45,658 nucleotides of DNA, taken from the NCBI GenBank assembly GCA_038526735.1, contig JBCBGM010000021.1, forward strand, positions 1 to 45,658, in the 5' to 3' direction. The DNA is from Rubricella sp038526735. Its GTDB lineage: Bacteria; Pseudomonadota; Alphaproteobacteria; Rhodobacterales; Rhodobacteraceae. Numbering within the stretch: position 1 is the stretch's first letter; each line of letters opens with the position of its first letter. Below are positions 1 to 8,343 of the stretch, one piece after another. Below the pieces are notes generated by a model. The model was not told the DNA's origin, ran no database searches, and saw only the letters and a program-made list of their open reading frames with translations. The position numbers and the translations under genes were made by a program.

Positions 1-20
1 TGGCGGGCGCAGCCCGGCAG

Positions 21-35
21 AGGGGCAGCGCCCCT
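21..35. repeat. GC-rich hairpin of the dispersed GGGGCnnnGCCCC family
   Basis: A perfect 15-base inverted repeat, AGGGGCAGCGCCCCT. The exact reverse complement occurs at 3888-3902, and closely related GGGGGC-N3-GCCCCC hairpins lie at 4000-4014 and 42060-42074, always between genes. Here the partner sequence, if any, lies outside the window. Bases 1-210 otherwise show no credible gene; the short reading frames there have no recognisable product. Confidence 0.45.
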
Positions 36-212
36 GCGACGGCATTAATCGGGCGGGCGGATGCCGAGCGCGCGGAGCCGCGGACCCTTGAGGGAGGCGC
101 GACTCGCAGATCACCATGGACGAGGCGACTTCCGGACCCGCGCGCAGCGCGGGCTGGGCCCAAGCGGAAGGCGCGGGAGGGCTTGTTGGAACTCTGCGTT
201 GGCCCGAACAAA

Positions 213-238
213 AAAGCCGGGCAGATTGGCCCGGCTTT
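213..238 (-). terminator. Rho-independent terminator of ndk
   Basis: Perfect 10-base inverted repeat, AAAGCCGGGC (213-222) and GCCCGGCTTT (229-238), with a 6-base loop. Read on the minus strand it starts 22 bases after the ndk stop codon, and the 3' arm runs into TTTTTT, as expected for an intrinsic terminator. Confidence 0.85.
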
Positions 239-260
239 CTTCACATCAACTTAGTGGCGC

Positions 261-683
261 TTAGCCGACGATTTCAGAACCGGCGAAGAAGAAGGCAATT
301 TCTTCGGCCGCGGTCTCTGGCGCGTCGGAGCCGTGCACGGAATTTTCACCGATCGACAGGGCGAACTCTTTGCGAATCGTGCCCTCAGCCGCCTCGGCCG
401 GGTTGGTCGCACCCATCACTTCGCGGTTTTTGGCGATGGCGCCCTCGCCCTCAAGCACCTGCACCACCACGGGTGCGGAGGTCATGAACTCGACCAGCTC
501 ACCAAAGAACGGGCGCTCTTTGTGTACGCCGTAAAAGTGCTCGGCCATGGCTTGGGTCATGTGGATGCGCTTTTGCGCGACGATGCGCAGGCCTGCGGCC
601 TCGAACTTGGCGTTGATCGCGCCGGTGAGGTTGCGGTTGGTGGCATCGGGCTTGATGATCGAGAAGGTGCGCTCAAGGGCCAT
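261..683 (-). CDS. ndk: nucleoside-diphosphate kinase
   Basis: Cytosolic enzyme that moves the gamma-phosphate of ATP to other (d)NDPs through a phospho-histidine, balancing nucleotide pools. The 140-residue protein begins MALERTFSIIKPDA, the usual N-terminus, and carries the active-site stretch around NSVHGSD (the His is the phosphorylated residue) near residue 117. Length is normal for a bacterial Ndk. The chosen ATG at 683 follows a GGAGAG Shine-Dalgarno on the minus strand; longer frames upstream have no family match. The gene is monocistronic, divergent from the ABC-F gene across 115 bases, and followed by a clear terminator. Confidence 0.97.
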   Translation of the reverse strand: MALERTFSIIKPDATNRNLTGAINAKFEAAGLRIVAQKRIHMTQAMAEHFYGVHKERPFFGELVEFMTSAPVVVQVLEGEGAIAKNREVMGATNPAEAAEGTIRKEFALSIGENSVHGSDAPETAAEEIAFFFAGSEIVG

Positions 684-798
684 GGGTCTCTCCAGGGTGG
701 GTGTTGATTTGCGCGCGCCATAGCATCGCGCTTGGGCCGGGAAAACCCCTTGCCGCTCGGGCTTTCGAAAGCGTGCATTCCGGCGTAAGAGCGCGCTC

Positions 799-2664
799 AT
801 GCTGCGCATCGACGATATCACCTTCACCCTTGAGGGGCGCCCGCTGTTTGAAGGTGCTTCTGCTGTCATCCCGACGGGGCACACCGTGGGTGTGGTGGGG
901 CGCAATGGCGCGGGCAAAACGACGCTTTTTCGCTTGATCCGCGGGGAGTGGACCCTCGATGGCGGTGATATCTCGATGCCCCGCGGGTCGCGCGTTGGCG
1001 GTGTCGCGCAGGAGGTGCCTGCGGGGCCCGATGCGCTCATAGACATTGTGCTCGCCGCCGATACTGAGCGGGCGGCGCTGATGGCGGAGGCTGAAACGGC
1101 GGCAGACCCGGGCCGCATCGCAGACATTCAGACGCGTCTTGCCGATATCGAGGCGCATTCGGCGGAGGCGCGAGCGGCTACCATTCTGAGCGGTTTGGGG
1201 TTTGATGCGCAGGCGCAGGCGCGGGCCGCCTCTGAGTTTTCGGGCGGCTGGCGGATGCGGGTGGCGCTGGCAGCCGTGCTATTCTCTGCCCCTGACCTGC
1301 TGCTGCTCGATGAGCCCACGAACTATCTCGATCTGGAGGGCACGATCTGGCTGGAGAGCTATGTCGCACGCTACCCGCACACGGCCCTCATCATAAGCCA
1401 TGACCGGGGCCTGTTGGACCGGGCGGTAAAGTCAATCCTGCATGTCGATCGCGGCAAGCTCGCGCTCTATCAGGGCAACTATGCGACGTTTGATGCGCAA
1501 CGGCGCGAGCGGCTGGCGCAAGAGGCCTCGGCAGCCAAACGCATCGCCGAGCGGCGTGCGCATATGCAGAGCTTTGTGGACCGGTTTCGCGCTAAGGCCA
1601 CCAAGGCGCGGCAAGCGCAGAGCCGGTTGAAGATGATCGAAAAGCTCGGAGATGTGGTGCAAACGCCCGAAGAGCGGGTCGCGGCCTTTGCTTTTCCAGA
1701 ACCTGAGCAACTCTCGCCTCCGATCATCCGGCTAGATCGCGCGAGTGTGGGCTATGGCGGCACGCCGATCCTGAAAAACCTCGACCTGCGCATCGACGAG
1801 GACGACCGGATCGCGCTGTTGGGGGCGAATGGGCAAGGGAAATCCACCCTTTCAAAACTCATTGCCGAGCGGCTGGAAGAGAGCGACGGCACCATCACCC
1901 GCGCGCGCAAACTGCGGATCGGGTTCTTTGCGCAGCACCAGTTGGAAGAGCTCAACGCCGACGAAACGCCGCTGCAACACCTGCGTCGGCATCTGCACGA
2001 CCTTGCGCCAGCGAAACTGCGCGCGCGCCTCGCAGCAGGCGGCATTGGGGCGGAGATTGCTGAAGTTGAGGTGCAGCGCCTCTCGGGCGGACAAAAGGCG
2101 CGTCTCGCGATGCTTTTGTGCACGCTTGATGCGCCGCATCTGCTGATCCTCGATGAGCCGACCAACCACCTCGATATCGAAAGCCGCGCCGCTTTGGTGG
2201 AGGCGCTCGCGGCCTATTCGGGCGCGGTGATTTTGGTCTCGCACGACCCTGATCTGGTGAACGCCACCGCAGACCGCCTCTGGCTCGTGAAAGACGGCAA
2301 GGTCGCGCCCTTTGAGGGCGATATGGAAGCGTATAAGGCGCTCCTGCTCTCAGAGCGTGGTGGGGTGCGAGAGGCCAAGCCAAAGCCTACTAAGCCCAAG
2401 ACCTCCGGTGCTGAAAAGCGCCGTGCGCTTGCGCCGTTGAAGGCTGAACTCTCGAAAGCTGAGGCGCGCGTGGCGAAGCTCGAAGAGATGCGCGATGAGA
2501 TCGACCGCCGCCTCGGCAACCCTGACCTCTATCTCGACGAGGGGTTCGAAAAACTCGAACAGCTCCAGCGCAAACGCGCTGAAGTGCTGGCCGCCCTGGA
2601 GCGCGCGGAAGGGATCTGGATGACCGTGCAAGAGAAGCTCGACCGCGCAGAAGGTGCCGCATGA
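799..2664 (+). CDS. ABC-F family ATPase, YheS-like
   Basis: Soluble tandem ABC ATPase of the ABC-F class, whose members act on ribosomes rather than as transporters. 621 residues. The first nucleotide-binding domain has Walker A GRNGAGKTT (34-42), signature SGGWRMR and Walker B LLLLDEPTNYLD. A basic inter-domain linker (QSFVDRFRAKATKARQAQSR) follows, then a second domain with GANGQGKST, LSGGQKARLA and LLILDEPTNHLD. The last ~95 residues are a charged coiled coil rich in Lys and Glu. Linker and C-terminal region match E. coli YheS better than EttA. The stop overlaps the start of the MarC-type gene (ATGA), so the two are probably co-translated. The exact ribosomal role cannot be read from sequence. 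Confidence 0.92.
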   Translation: MLRIDDITFTLEGRPLFEGASAVIPTGHTVGVVGRNGAGKTTLFRLIRGEWTLDGGDISMPRGSRVGGVAQEVPAGPDALIDIVLAADTERAALMAEAETAADPGRIADIQTRLADIEAHSAEARAATILSGLGFDAQAQARAASEFSGGWRMRVALAAVLFSAPDLLLLDEPTNYLDLEGTIWLESYVARYPHTALIISHDRGLLDRAVKSILHVDRGKLALYQGNYATFDAQRRERLAQEASAAKRIAERRAHMQSFVDRFRAKATKARQAQSRLKMIEKLGDVVQTPEERVAAFAFPEPEQLSPPIIRLDRASVGYGGTPILKNLDLRIDEDDRIALLGANGQGKSTLSKLIAERLEESDGTITRARKLRIGFFAQHQLEELNADETPLQHLRRHLHDLAPAKLRARLAAGGIGAEIAEVEVQRLSGGQKARLAMLLCTLDAPHLLILDEPTNHLDIESRAALVEALAAYSGAVILVSHDPDLVNATADRLWLVKDGKVAPFEGDMEAYKALLLSERGGVREAKPKPTKPKTSGAEKRRALAPLKAELSKAEARVAKLEEMRDEIDRRLGNPDLYLDEGFEKLEQLQRKRAEVLAALERAEGIWMTVQEKLDRAEGAA

Positions 2665-3293
2665 CGCCCGAACAAATCACCGCCTTTGTGACCCTTTTCG
2701 TGATCATCGACCCAATCGGGCTCGCCCCGATTTTCGTGGCGCTGACCACGGGCATCCCTGCCCCCCAACGCCGCAAAATCGCGCTGCGGGCAGTGCTGCT
2801 CGCCTTCGCCCTGTTGGCGCTGTTTGGCTTTTTCGGACAGGCGCTGCTCAATGCGGTGGGCATCGGGATGCCCGCATTTCGCATCTCGGGCGGTATCCTG
2901 CTGTTCTTGATCGCAGTTGAGATGCTCTTTGAGCGCCGCCGCGCCCGTCGCGAAAAACAGGCCGAAGAGGCCGAGGCGGAAGAGGCGCACAGCGATCCTT
3001 CCGTTTTTCCGCTCGCGTTGCCCCTGCTCGCAGGCCCCGGCGCGCTGGCCACGGTCATCCTGCTGATGGAGCGCAACGCAGGAGACTTGCCCGCGCAACT
3101 CTCACTCCTTGGGGTGGCTGCAATTGTGCTGGGCATTGCCTACATCCTCTTCATGTCGGCGAGCCTCATCGAGCGCGTCCTCGGGCAAACCGGCGTGAAT
3201 GTGGTGACACGGCTGTTAGGCGTCTTGCTCGCGGCCCTCTCGGTGCAATTTGTCGTCGATGGGCTGCGCGATCTGGGCGTCTTGGCTGGATAG
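2661..3293 (+). CDS. MarC family (UPF0056) inner-membrane protein
   Basis: 210-residue polytopic inner-membrane protein with about six hydrophobic segments and the family's N-terminal pattern (FVIIDPIGLAPIFVALT). A charged cytosolic loop rich in Glu, Arg and Ala (residues ~90-112) separates the first three segments from the rest. The transported substrate of MarC proteins is unknown, and the old link to multiple antibiotic resistance in E. coli was not upheld. ATG overlaps the ABC-F stop as ATGA. The next gene follows after 9 bases, so these three form one transcription unit. Confidence 0.88.
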   Translation: MTPEQITAFVTLFVIIDPIGLAPIFVALTTGIPAPQRRKIALRAVLLAFALLALFGFFGQALLNAVGIGMPAFRISGGILLFLIAVEMLFERRRARREKQAEEAEAEEAHSDPSVFPLALPLLAGPGALATVILLMERNAGDLPAQLSLLGVAAIVLGIAYILFMSASLIERVLGQTGVNVVTRLLGVLLAALSVQFVVDGLRDLGVLAG

Positions 3294-3302
3294 GAGCGCA
3301 AC

Positions 3303-3878
3303 TTGGACGGATCTGATTGGCCCCGGCTGGTCTATGCGGTGCTGCTTTTGCTGTTTCTGGGCAGCGGGCTCTTTTGGTATTACCGCGGTCGCCTGAACGC
3401 CGCCCTGCAAAATGCAGCGATATGGGTGCTGATCTTTCTCGGCGTCACGCTGGCCTATGGGTTGCGAGAGCCCCTTGCCGTGGCCCTCAACCTGCAACCG
3501 GCTGTGATCGGAGACGAGATCGTGCTCACCCGCCAATCCGACGGGCATTTCTTCGCACGTCTGGAGGTGAACGGCACAACACTTCCGTTCATCATCGACA
3601 CGGGCGCGTCTGAAATCGTCCTCAGCCAAGACGCCGCAGCGCAGGCCGGGATCGACCCGGCCACGCTGCGCTTCACCGGCATCGCGCAGACGGCGAATGG
3701 TACAGTTCGGCTGGCGCCGGTGCGGCTCGAGACGCTGCGCTTTGGCGAGTTCGTCGACGAAAACATCCGCGCCACGGTGAATGGCGGCGAGATGAATATC
3801 TCGCTTTTGGGCATGAGCTACCTCGACCGCTTCAGCCGTATTGCCGTAGAAGGCGATCGGATGGTGCTCACCCGCTGA
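3303..3878 (+). CDS. membrane-anchored retropepsin-like aspartic protease (TIGR02281 type)
   Basis: 191-residue protein with two N-terminal hydrophobic segments (~10-25 and ~40-57) and a periplasmic or membrane-proximal protease domain. The active-site motif IDTGASEIVLS lies at about residues 98-108 and a second conserved stretch is LLGMSYLDRF near 168-177, as in the TIGR02281 clan-AA family common in alphaproteobacteria. The start is TTG at 3303, favoured by AGGAG at 3292-3296 six bases upstream; no better ATG lies near. Third gene of the ABC-F/MarC unit. A hairpin follows 9 bases after the stop. The protease substrate is unknown. Confidence 0.85.
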   Translation: MDGSDWPRLVYAVLLLLFLGSGLFWYYRGRLNAALQNAAIWVLIFLGVTLAYGLREPLAVALNLQPAVIGDEIVLTRQSDGHFFARLEVNGTTLPFIIDTGASEIVLSQDAAAQAGIDPATLRFTGIAQTANGTVRLAPVRLETLRFGEFVDENIRATVNGGEMNISLLGMSYLDRFSRIAVEGDRMVLTR

Positions 3879-3887
3879 TACTGGCTC

Positions 3888-4016
3888 AGGGGCGCTGCCC
3901 CTCGTCGGCTTCGCCTCCTCACCCCGGAATATTTCGAAACCGACGAAGACGGCGGATGCGCCCTGCCCCTTCGTCGGTTTTCAAATATTCCGGGGGTCCG
4001 GGGGCAGCGCCCCCGG
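3888..4016. repeat. two mirrored 3'-end modules between convergent genes
   Basis: The space between the protease gene (plus) and holC (minus) holds two facing copies of the same composite module. On plus: hairpin AGGGGCGCTGCCCCT (3888-3902), then a 27-base block (3922-3948) starting CCCCGGAATATTT and ending CCGACGAAG. On minus: hairpin CCGGGGGC-N3-GCCCCCGG (3998-4016), then the matching 27-base block (3995-3969), differing at one position. The two blocks form a long inverted repeat with a 20-base spacer. The hairpins may serve as terminators; the role of the TATTT...GACGAAG block is unknown. A related module follows cobO. Confidence 0.7.
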
Positions 4017-4042
4017 CCGCGCCCAACCGAAGGGCGGGAGCG

Positions 4043-4504
4043 CTAGCCGGAACGGGCTTTTTCGAGCCATTTGCCACCTTCTTTGGCCCAGAAGACGGCG
4101 GTTTTTCCAGCAGCCGTGACCGCGCGCCAGTCATCGCGGGCCTGTGTCAGCACATCACCGTCAGTTCCATCGAAGAGCCGCACGGTCATCTCGAAGTGGT
4201 CGGCGACGCCAAGATCAACGCGGGCGGTGCCGGTGAGGATGTGGACAGGCGCATTGTTCGGTGCGTCGGAGTGGCCTGAGAGGAGGACTGGCTGATCCGC
4301 CTCGTGCCCCTGCCCCGCGTGGCCATGCGCCAGAAAGCTGATGTCGTTGTAAGACCAGAGCCGCGCAGAAAGTGCCTCTCGTGCGGCCGGGTCCGGGTCT
4401 GTGATGAGCACGCGTTGGCCGCGGGCGAGGCTTCGCTCGACGAGGGTGGGGAGGATGGCGCCGGGCCCCTCCCCCTCCAGCCGGTAGAAGCGGATCTCGC
4501 CCAT
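4043..4504 (-). CDS. holC: DNA polymerase III chi subunit
   Basis: Chi subunit of the clamp-loader complex, which links polymerase III holoenzyme to single-strand binding protein on the lagging strand. 153 residues, normal for alphaproteobacterial HolC. It begins MGEIRFYRLEG and has the family's WSYNDISFLAHG and PVLLSG stretches and C-terminal GKTAVFWAKEGGKW. The ATG abuts the pepA stop codon with no intervening base, so it is the second gene of a pepA-holC unit, an order also found in other proteobacteria. A GC-rich hairpin module lies 27 bases past the stop. Confidence 0.93.
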   Translation of the reverse strand: MGEIRFYRLEGEGPGAILPTLVERSLARGQRVLITDPDPAAREALSARLWSYNDISFLAHGHAGQGHEADQPVLLSGHSDAPNNAPVHILTGTARVDLGVADHFEMTVRLFDGTDGDVLTQARDDWRAVTAAGKTAVFWAKEGGKWLEKARSG

Positions 4505-5986
4505 TTACGCGTCTGTCGCCTCGTAATTGTCGGCGATTAGCCGGTCGAGCGTGCGCACACCCCAGCCTGACGCCCCTTTCGGCGACACGCCGCTTTCGCC
4601 GCGGATGTAAGCGACACCCGCGATGTCGATATGCGCCCAAGGCACGTCATCTTTGACGAAGCGTTTGAGGAACTGCGCGGCGGTGATCGAGCCGCCCGCG
4701 CGGCCGCCCACATTGGCCATATCGGCGATACGGGACTTGATGAGCTTGTCATAGGCCGGGCCCATGGGCATCTGCCACGCACCCTCACCCTCGGTCGCGG
4801 CGGCCTTGAGCAGGGTTTTGGCGAAGTCGTCGTCGTTAGAGAAGACGCCCGCGTTTTCATGCCCGAGCGCGATGATGATAGCACCCGTGAGGGTGGCCAG
4901 GTTGACCATGGCGACCGGCGCAAACCGCTCTTGTGCGTACCAGAGGATGTCGGCCAGCACGAGGCGGCCCTCGGCGTCGGTGTTGATGACCTCGACCGTG
5001 TCACCCTTCATCGATTTGACCACATCGCCGGGGCGTTGGGCTTTGCCATCGGGCATATTCTCAACGAGACCGACGATGCCCACGACATTTGCCTTTGCCC
5101 CACGAAGCGCGAGGGCGCGCATGGTGCCGGCGACGACGCCTGCGCCGCCCATGTCCATCGTCATTTCCTCCATGCCGCCCGCGGGCTTGATGGAGATACC
5201 GCCGGTGTCGAAAACAACGCCCTTGCCGACGAGCGCGACCGGAGCCTCATCGCCGCCGCCGTTCCACTGCATCACCACAACGCGGGAGGGGCTTTCAGAG
5301 CCCATACCGACCGCGAGCAACGTGCGCATCCCCAGCTTCTCAAGCTCATCCTCTTCGAGGATTTCGACCTCCAGCCCGATCTCTTGCATCGCGGCCAAGC
5401 GCGCGGCGAAGTCGGTGGTGGTGAGCACATTGGCGGGCTCGGAGATCAGATCGCGGGTGAAGAAGACGCCCTCAACGAGGGCGGCCTGATCCTTCGCCTT
5501 GGCAGAGGTCTGCTCGGGGCGGTTGACGTGGAATTGCACGACGGGCGGCTCGGGTGCTTCATCGTCACCCGTGCGGTAATCGGTGAAGGCATAGGCCCGC
5601 AGCGCCAGCCCGTAAGCGATGTCATGGGCGCGTGGATGTGCGCCGGCGAGCACGGTCATCGGCCCCTTTCCGAGTGCTTTGGCCAAAGCGGCGCCTGCCC
5701 CGCGCGCCTTGTCAGCGCTGGCTTTGCGGTCGAGTTTGAGCACCACGATCTTGTCAGCGGCCATGCCGGGTGGGAACGCGATGGTGGTCGTGGACCCTTC
5801 GCTCAGCTTTGCCCACGCATCATGCTCCATCAACCGCGCCAAGGCCCCTTTGGCGAGGCGATTGACCCGCCGCGCTTGCCGGTCCAGGGGGCCTTCTGGG
5901 CCGATCACCACGACCACGGCGCCCTGCGCCTCTGCGATGGCGTCAAGGTCGGTTTCGTGAAACGAAATGCGGGCGGGTTGGGTCAT
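4505..5986 (-). CDS. pepA: leucyl aminopeptidase (M17)
   Basis: Cytosolic dinuclear-metal aminopeptidase releasing N-terminal residues from peptides; in E. coli PepA also binds DNA. 493 residues: N-terminal macro-like domain (~1-160) and catalytic domain with the metal-binding stretch GKGVVFDTGGISIKPAGG, the MDMGGAGVVAG helix and the family signature NTDAEGRLVLAD. Length is normal. It starts at ATG 5986 and is divergent from lptF across ~120 bases, which must contain promoters for both. holC follows directly. Confidence 0.96.
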   Translation of the reverse strand: MTQPARISFHETDLDAIAEAQGAVVVVIGPEGPLDRQARRVNRLAKGALARLMEHDAWAKLSEGSTTTIAFPPGMAADKIVVLKLDRKASADKARGAGAALAKALGKGPMTVLAGAHPRAHDIAYGLALRAYAFTDYRTGDDEAPEPPVVQFHVNRPEQTSAKAKDQAALVEGVFFTRDLISEPANVLTTTDFAARLAAMQEIGLEVEILEEDELEKLGMRTLLAVGMGSESPSRVVVMQWNGGGDEAPVALVGKGVVFDTGGISIKPAGGMEEMTMDMGGAGVVAGTMRALALRGAKANVVGIVGLVENMPDGKAQRPGDVVKSMKGDTVEVINTDAEGRLVLADILWYAQERFAPVAMVNLATLTGAIIIALGHENAGVFSNDDDFAKTLLKAAATEGEGAWQMPMGPAYDKLIKSRIADMANVGGRAGGSITAAQFLKRFVKDDVPWAHIDIAGVAYIRGESGVSPKGASGWGVRTLDRLIADNYEATDA

Positions 5987-6106
5987 CGTGTTGGGCTCTC
6001 GTGATCTATGGTTCGCAGGGACGGTAGTGCGTGCCTGACAGCTTGACCAGCCATGCCACGCGCCATAGCACCGATGCCAACCACGGCCCGCAGGAGGTGC
6101 CGCGCG

Positions 6107-7237
6107 ATGAGCCGTTTAGATCGTTACGTTTTGTTCCAGCTTTTGGGCCCGATGGGGTTTTTTGCGCTGGTCTTTGTCGGTCTGATCTGGATCACGCAGA
6201 GTCTGCGGATCGTTGAGATTGTGGTGCGCAACAACCAATCAGGCCTCGTCTTTCTTGAGCTTTCGGCGCTGCTGTTGCCCGGAGTTATCGCGACGATCAT
6301 TCCGCTGGCGGCATTGGCGGCGACGATCTTTGTGATCAACCGCCTTTATGGCGAATCCGAGCTTGTCGTGATGATGGCGGCGGGGCGCTCGAACATCGCG
6401 CTCGCGCGGCCGGTATTGGCGTTTGGAGTGCTGATGATGCTCGCCAGTGGCGCGCTTACCACCACGCTCAGCCCGATGGCGACCGAGGAGTTGCGCCAGC
6501 GCACCGCCGATTTGCGGGCGGAAGTGACGAATGCGCTGTTGCAAGGCGGGCGGTTCATCAACCCGCAGCAGGGGATCACGGTATTCGTGCGCGAGGCCAG
6601 CCGCGATGGCACGATGCTCGATGTCTTTATCCACGATCAGCGCAGCCGCGAAGAGCGGGTGACCTACACCGCGCAACAAGCCCGGCTCGTGCGCAGCGGG
6701 GAAGCGGCGCAAATCGTGATGGTGAACGGCACCACGCAGACCTACGACACCGCCAATCGCACGCTGACCGTGCTCGATTTTGAGCGGGTGATTTATGATC
6801 TGGGCGTGATCGTCCGCCCCACCGACAACCGCCGCCGCAACCCCACCGAGTTCCCCGCTTGGGAGAATGTGGCGATGGATCTGGAGACCTTTGACCAAAA
6901 CCCGCGGCGATTTGGCAGCTTCATCGCCGAAGGGCACGACCAATTCAGCGCGCCGCTTTATGCGCTGGTGTTGCCGCTGATTGCTTTGGCCGGGTTGCTG
7001 AGCGGAAGCTATCGCCGCCTCGGCTTGGCCGCGCGCATCGCTGCCGTGATCTTTGTTGCCGTGCTGGGGCGGATTGCGGGCTTTAGCGCGAAGGCTCAAG
7101 TGACCGGCAACGCAGACCTGTGGCCCCTGCTTTATGCGGTGCCAATTGCGCTCGGGCTGGCGGCGACGCTTGTGTTGCTCGGAAGCGGCGTAACCCGCCG
7201 CATGGTGCGCCGCACCGCTGTGCCGGAGGCAGGCTGA
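6107..7237 (+). CDS. lptF: LPS export permease LptF
   Basis: Inner-membrane half of the LptB2FG transporter that extracts lipopolysaccharide and passes it to the periplasmic bridge. 376 residues, with N-terminal membrane segments after MSRLDRYVLFQLLGPMG, a periplasmic beta-jellyroll region (~130-260) and C-terminal segments (APLYALVLPLIALAGLL...). I chose the ATG at 6107 over an in-frame ATG at 6053 because AGGAGGTG at 6092-6099 precedes it and the family N-terminus begins there. TTGACC at 6043-6048 is a possible -35. First gene of the lptF-lptG-lptD-surA-pdxA-rsmA operon. Confidence 0.95.
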   Translation: MSRLDRYVLFQLLGPMGFFALVFVGLIWITQSLRIVEIVVRNNQSGLVFLELSALLLPGVIATIIPLAALAATIFVINRLYGESELVVMMAAGRSNIALARPVLAFGVLMMLASGALTTTLSPMATEELRQRTADLRAEVTNALLQGGRFINPQQGITVFVREASRDGTMLDVFIHDQRSREERVTYTAQQARLVRSGEAAQIVMVNGTTQTYDTANRTLTVLDFERVIYDLGVIVRPTDNRRRNPTEFPAWENVAMDLETFDQNPRRFGSFIAEGHDQFSAPLYALVLPLIALAGLLSGSYRRLGLAARIAAVIFVAVLGRIAGFSAKAQVTGNADLWPLLYAVPIALGLAATLVLLGSGVTRRMVRRTAVPEAG

Positions 7238-8343
7238 TGGGCTTTACGCTGCCGTTCTACCTTGTCTTCCGCTTTGCGCGCCAGCTGGTGTTCGTGTTTG
7301 TCGCGACCCTGCTTTTGGTCGTCACCGGTGACTTTGTTGAGCTCTCGCGGGAGGCGGGCAGTCGCGGAATTGAGGATGCGCCGATCCTCTCGATGGCGTT
7401 TTTGCATGCGCCGAGCGTGCTCAACAAAGGGCTGCCGTTCGTGTTTCTGATCGCGGCGCTGACCACGTTTCTGGGCTTTGCGAGAAGCTCTGAGCTGGTT
7501 GTGGTGCGCGCGGCGGGTGTCTCCGCGTGGAAGATCCTCGGCGCGCCGCTCATTTTGGCAGTGTCGCTCGGGGTGGCGGCTTTTGGGGTTTATAATCCGC
7601 TCGCTGCGGCGACCCTTGCGCAGTTTGAGCGGCTCGATGTGAAGTATTTTCGCGGGCAAGACAGCCTCCTGACAATCTCAAACGAGGGGCTTTGGCTGCG
7701 GCAGGCCGACCCCACCGGCAATACCGTGATCCACGCCAACCGCGCGTCGGGCGATGGGACGGAGTTAATCGGCGTCACGCTCTTCACCTTCGATACCTCG
7801 GGCAAGATGATCGAGCAGATGGCCGCCCCGGTGGCAGAGCTTGAGCCGGGGCGTTGGGTGATCAACGATGCCGATCGCTGGATCATCCTCGAAGGTGAGA
7901 ACGGCTCAGAGCTGCGCCAGGCGGATGCGCGCAACACCATTGTGCCCACGGAGCTGACCACCAACCTGATCCTTGAAAGTTTTGCAGACCCGAACGCGCT
8001 CTCGTTCTGGTCGCTGCCCGCATTTATCGAGACGCTGGACGCGTCGGGGTTCTCCTCCGTCCGGCATCAGCTTTATTTCCAATCAGAATTGGCCAAGCCC
8101 CTGCTCTTTGCGGCGATGGTCTTGATCGGGGCAGGCTTTTCGATGCGGCATGTGCGGTTTGGCAGCACCGGGTCGATGGTCTTGGGCTGTGTGCTCTCGG
8201 GCTTTGCGCTCTTCTTTATGGCCGACATCGCAGAGGCGTTGGGCTCGTCAGGTGCTGTGCCGGTGTTCCTTGCAGCCTGGGTGGTGCCGAGCTCTGCGTT
8301 TCTGTTCGGCGCGGCCCTCTTGTTTAATCTGGAAGACGGATGA
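7237..8343 (+). CDS. lptG: LPS export permease LptG
   Basis: Partner of LptF in the LptB2FG complex. 368 residues starting MGFTLPFYLVFRFARQL, with three N-terminal and three C-terminal membrane segments flanking a periplasmic domain (~residues 125-275). The start overlaps the lptF stop by one base (TGATG), implying translational coupling. A longer frame upstream overlaps lptF and is not needed. The stop overlaps the lptD start (ATGA). Confidence 0.94.
   Translation: MGFTLPFYLVFRFARQLVFVFVATLLLVVTGDFVELSREAGSRGIEDAPILSMAFLHAPSVLNKGLPFVFLIAALTTFLGFARSSELVVVRAAGVSAWKILGAPLILAVSLGVAAFGVYNPLAAATLAQFERLDVKYFRGQDSLLTISNEGLWLRQADPTGNTVIHANRASGDGTELIGVTLFTFDTSGKMIEQMAAPVAELEPGRWVINDADRWIILEGENGSELRQADARNTIVPTELTTNLILESFADPNALSFWSLPAFIETLDASGFSSVRHQLYFQSELAKPLLFAAMVLIGAGFSMRHVRFGSTGSMVLGCVLSGFALFFMADIAEALGSSGAVPVFLAAWVVPSSAFLFGAALLFNLEDG

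Noticed and set aside
61..487. Short plus-strand frames at the start of the window
   Set aside because: Arg/Pro/Ser-rich translation, no family match, and the second overlaps ndk.
4631..6004. 457-codon open frame on plus opposite pepA
   Set aside because: Antisense to pepA, which has full family signatures; no recognisable domain in the shadow frame.
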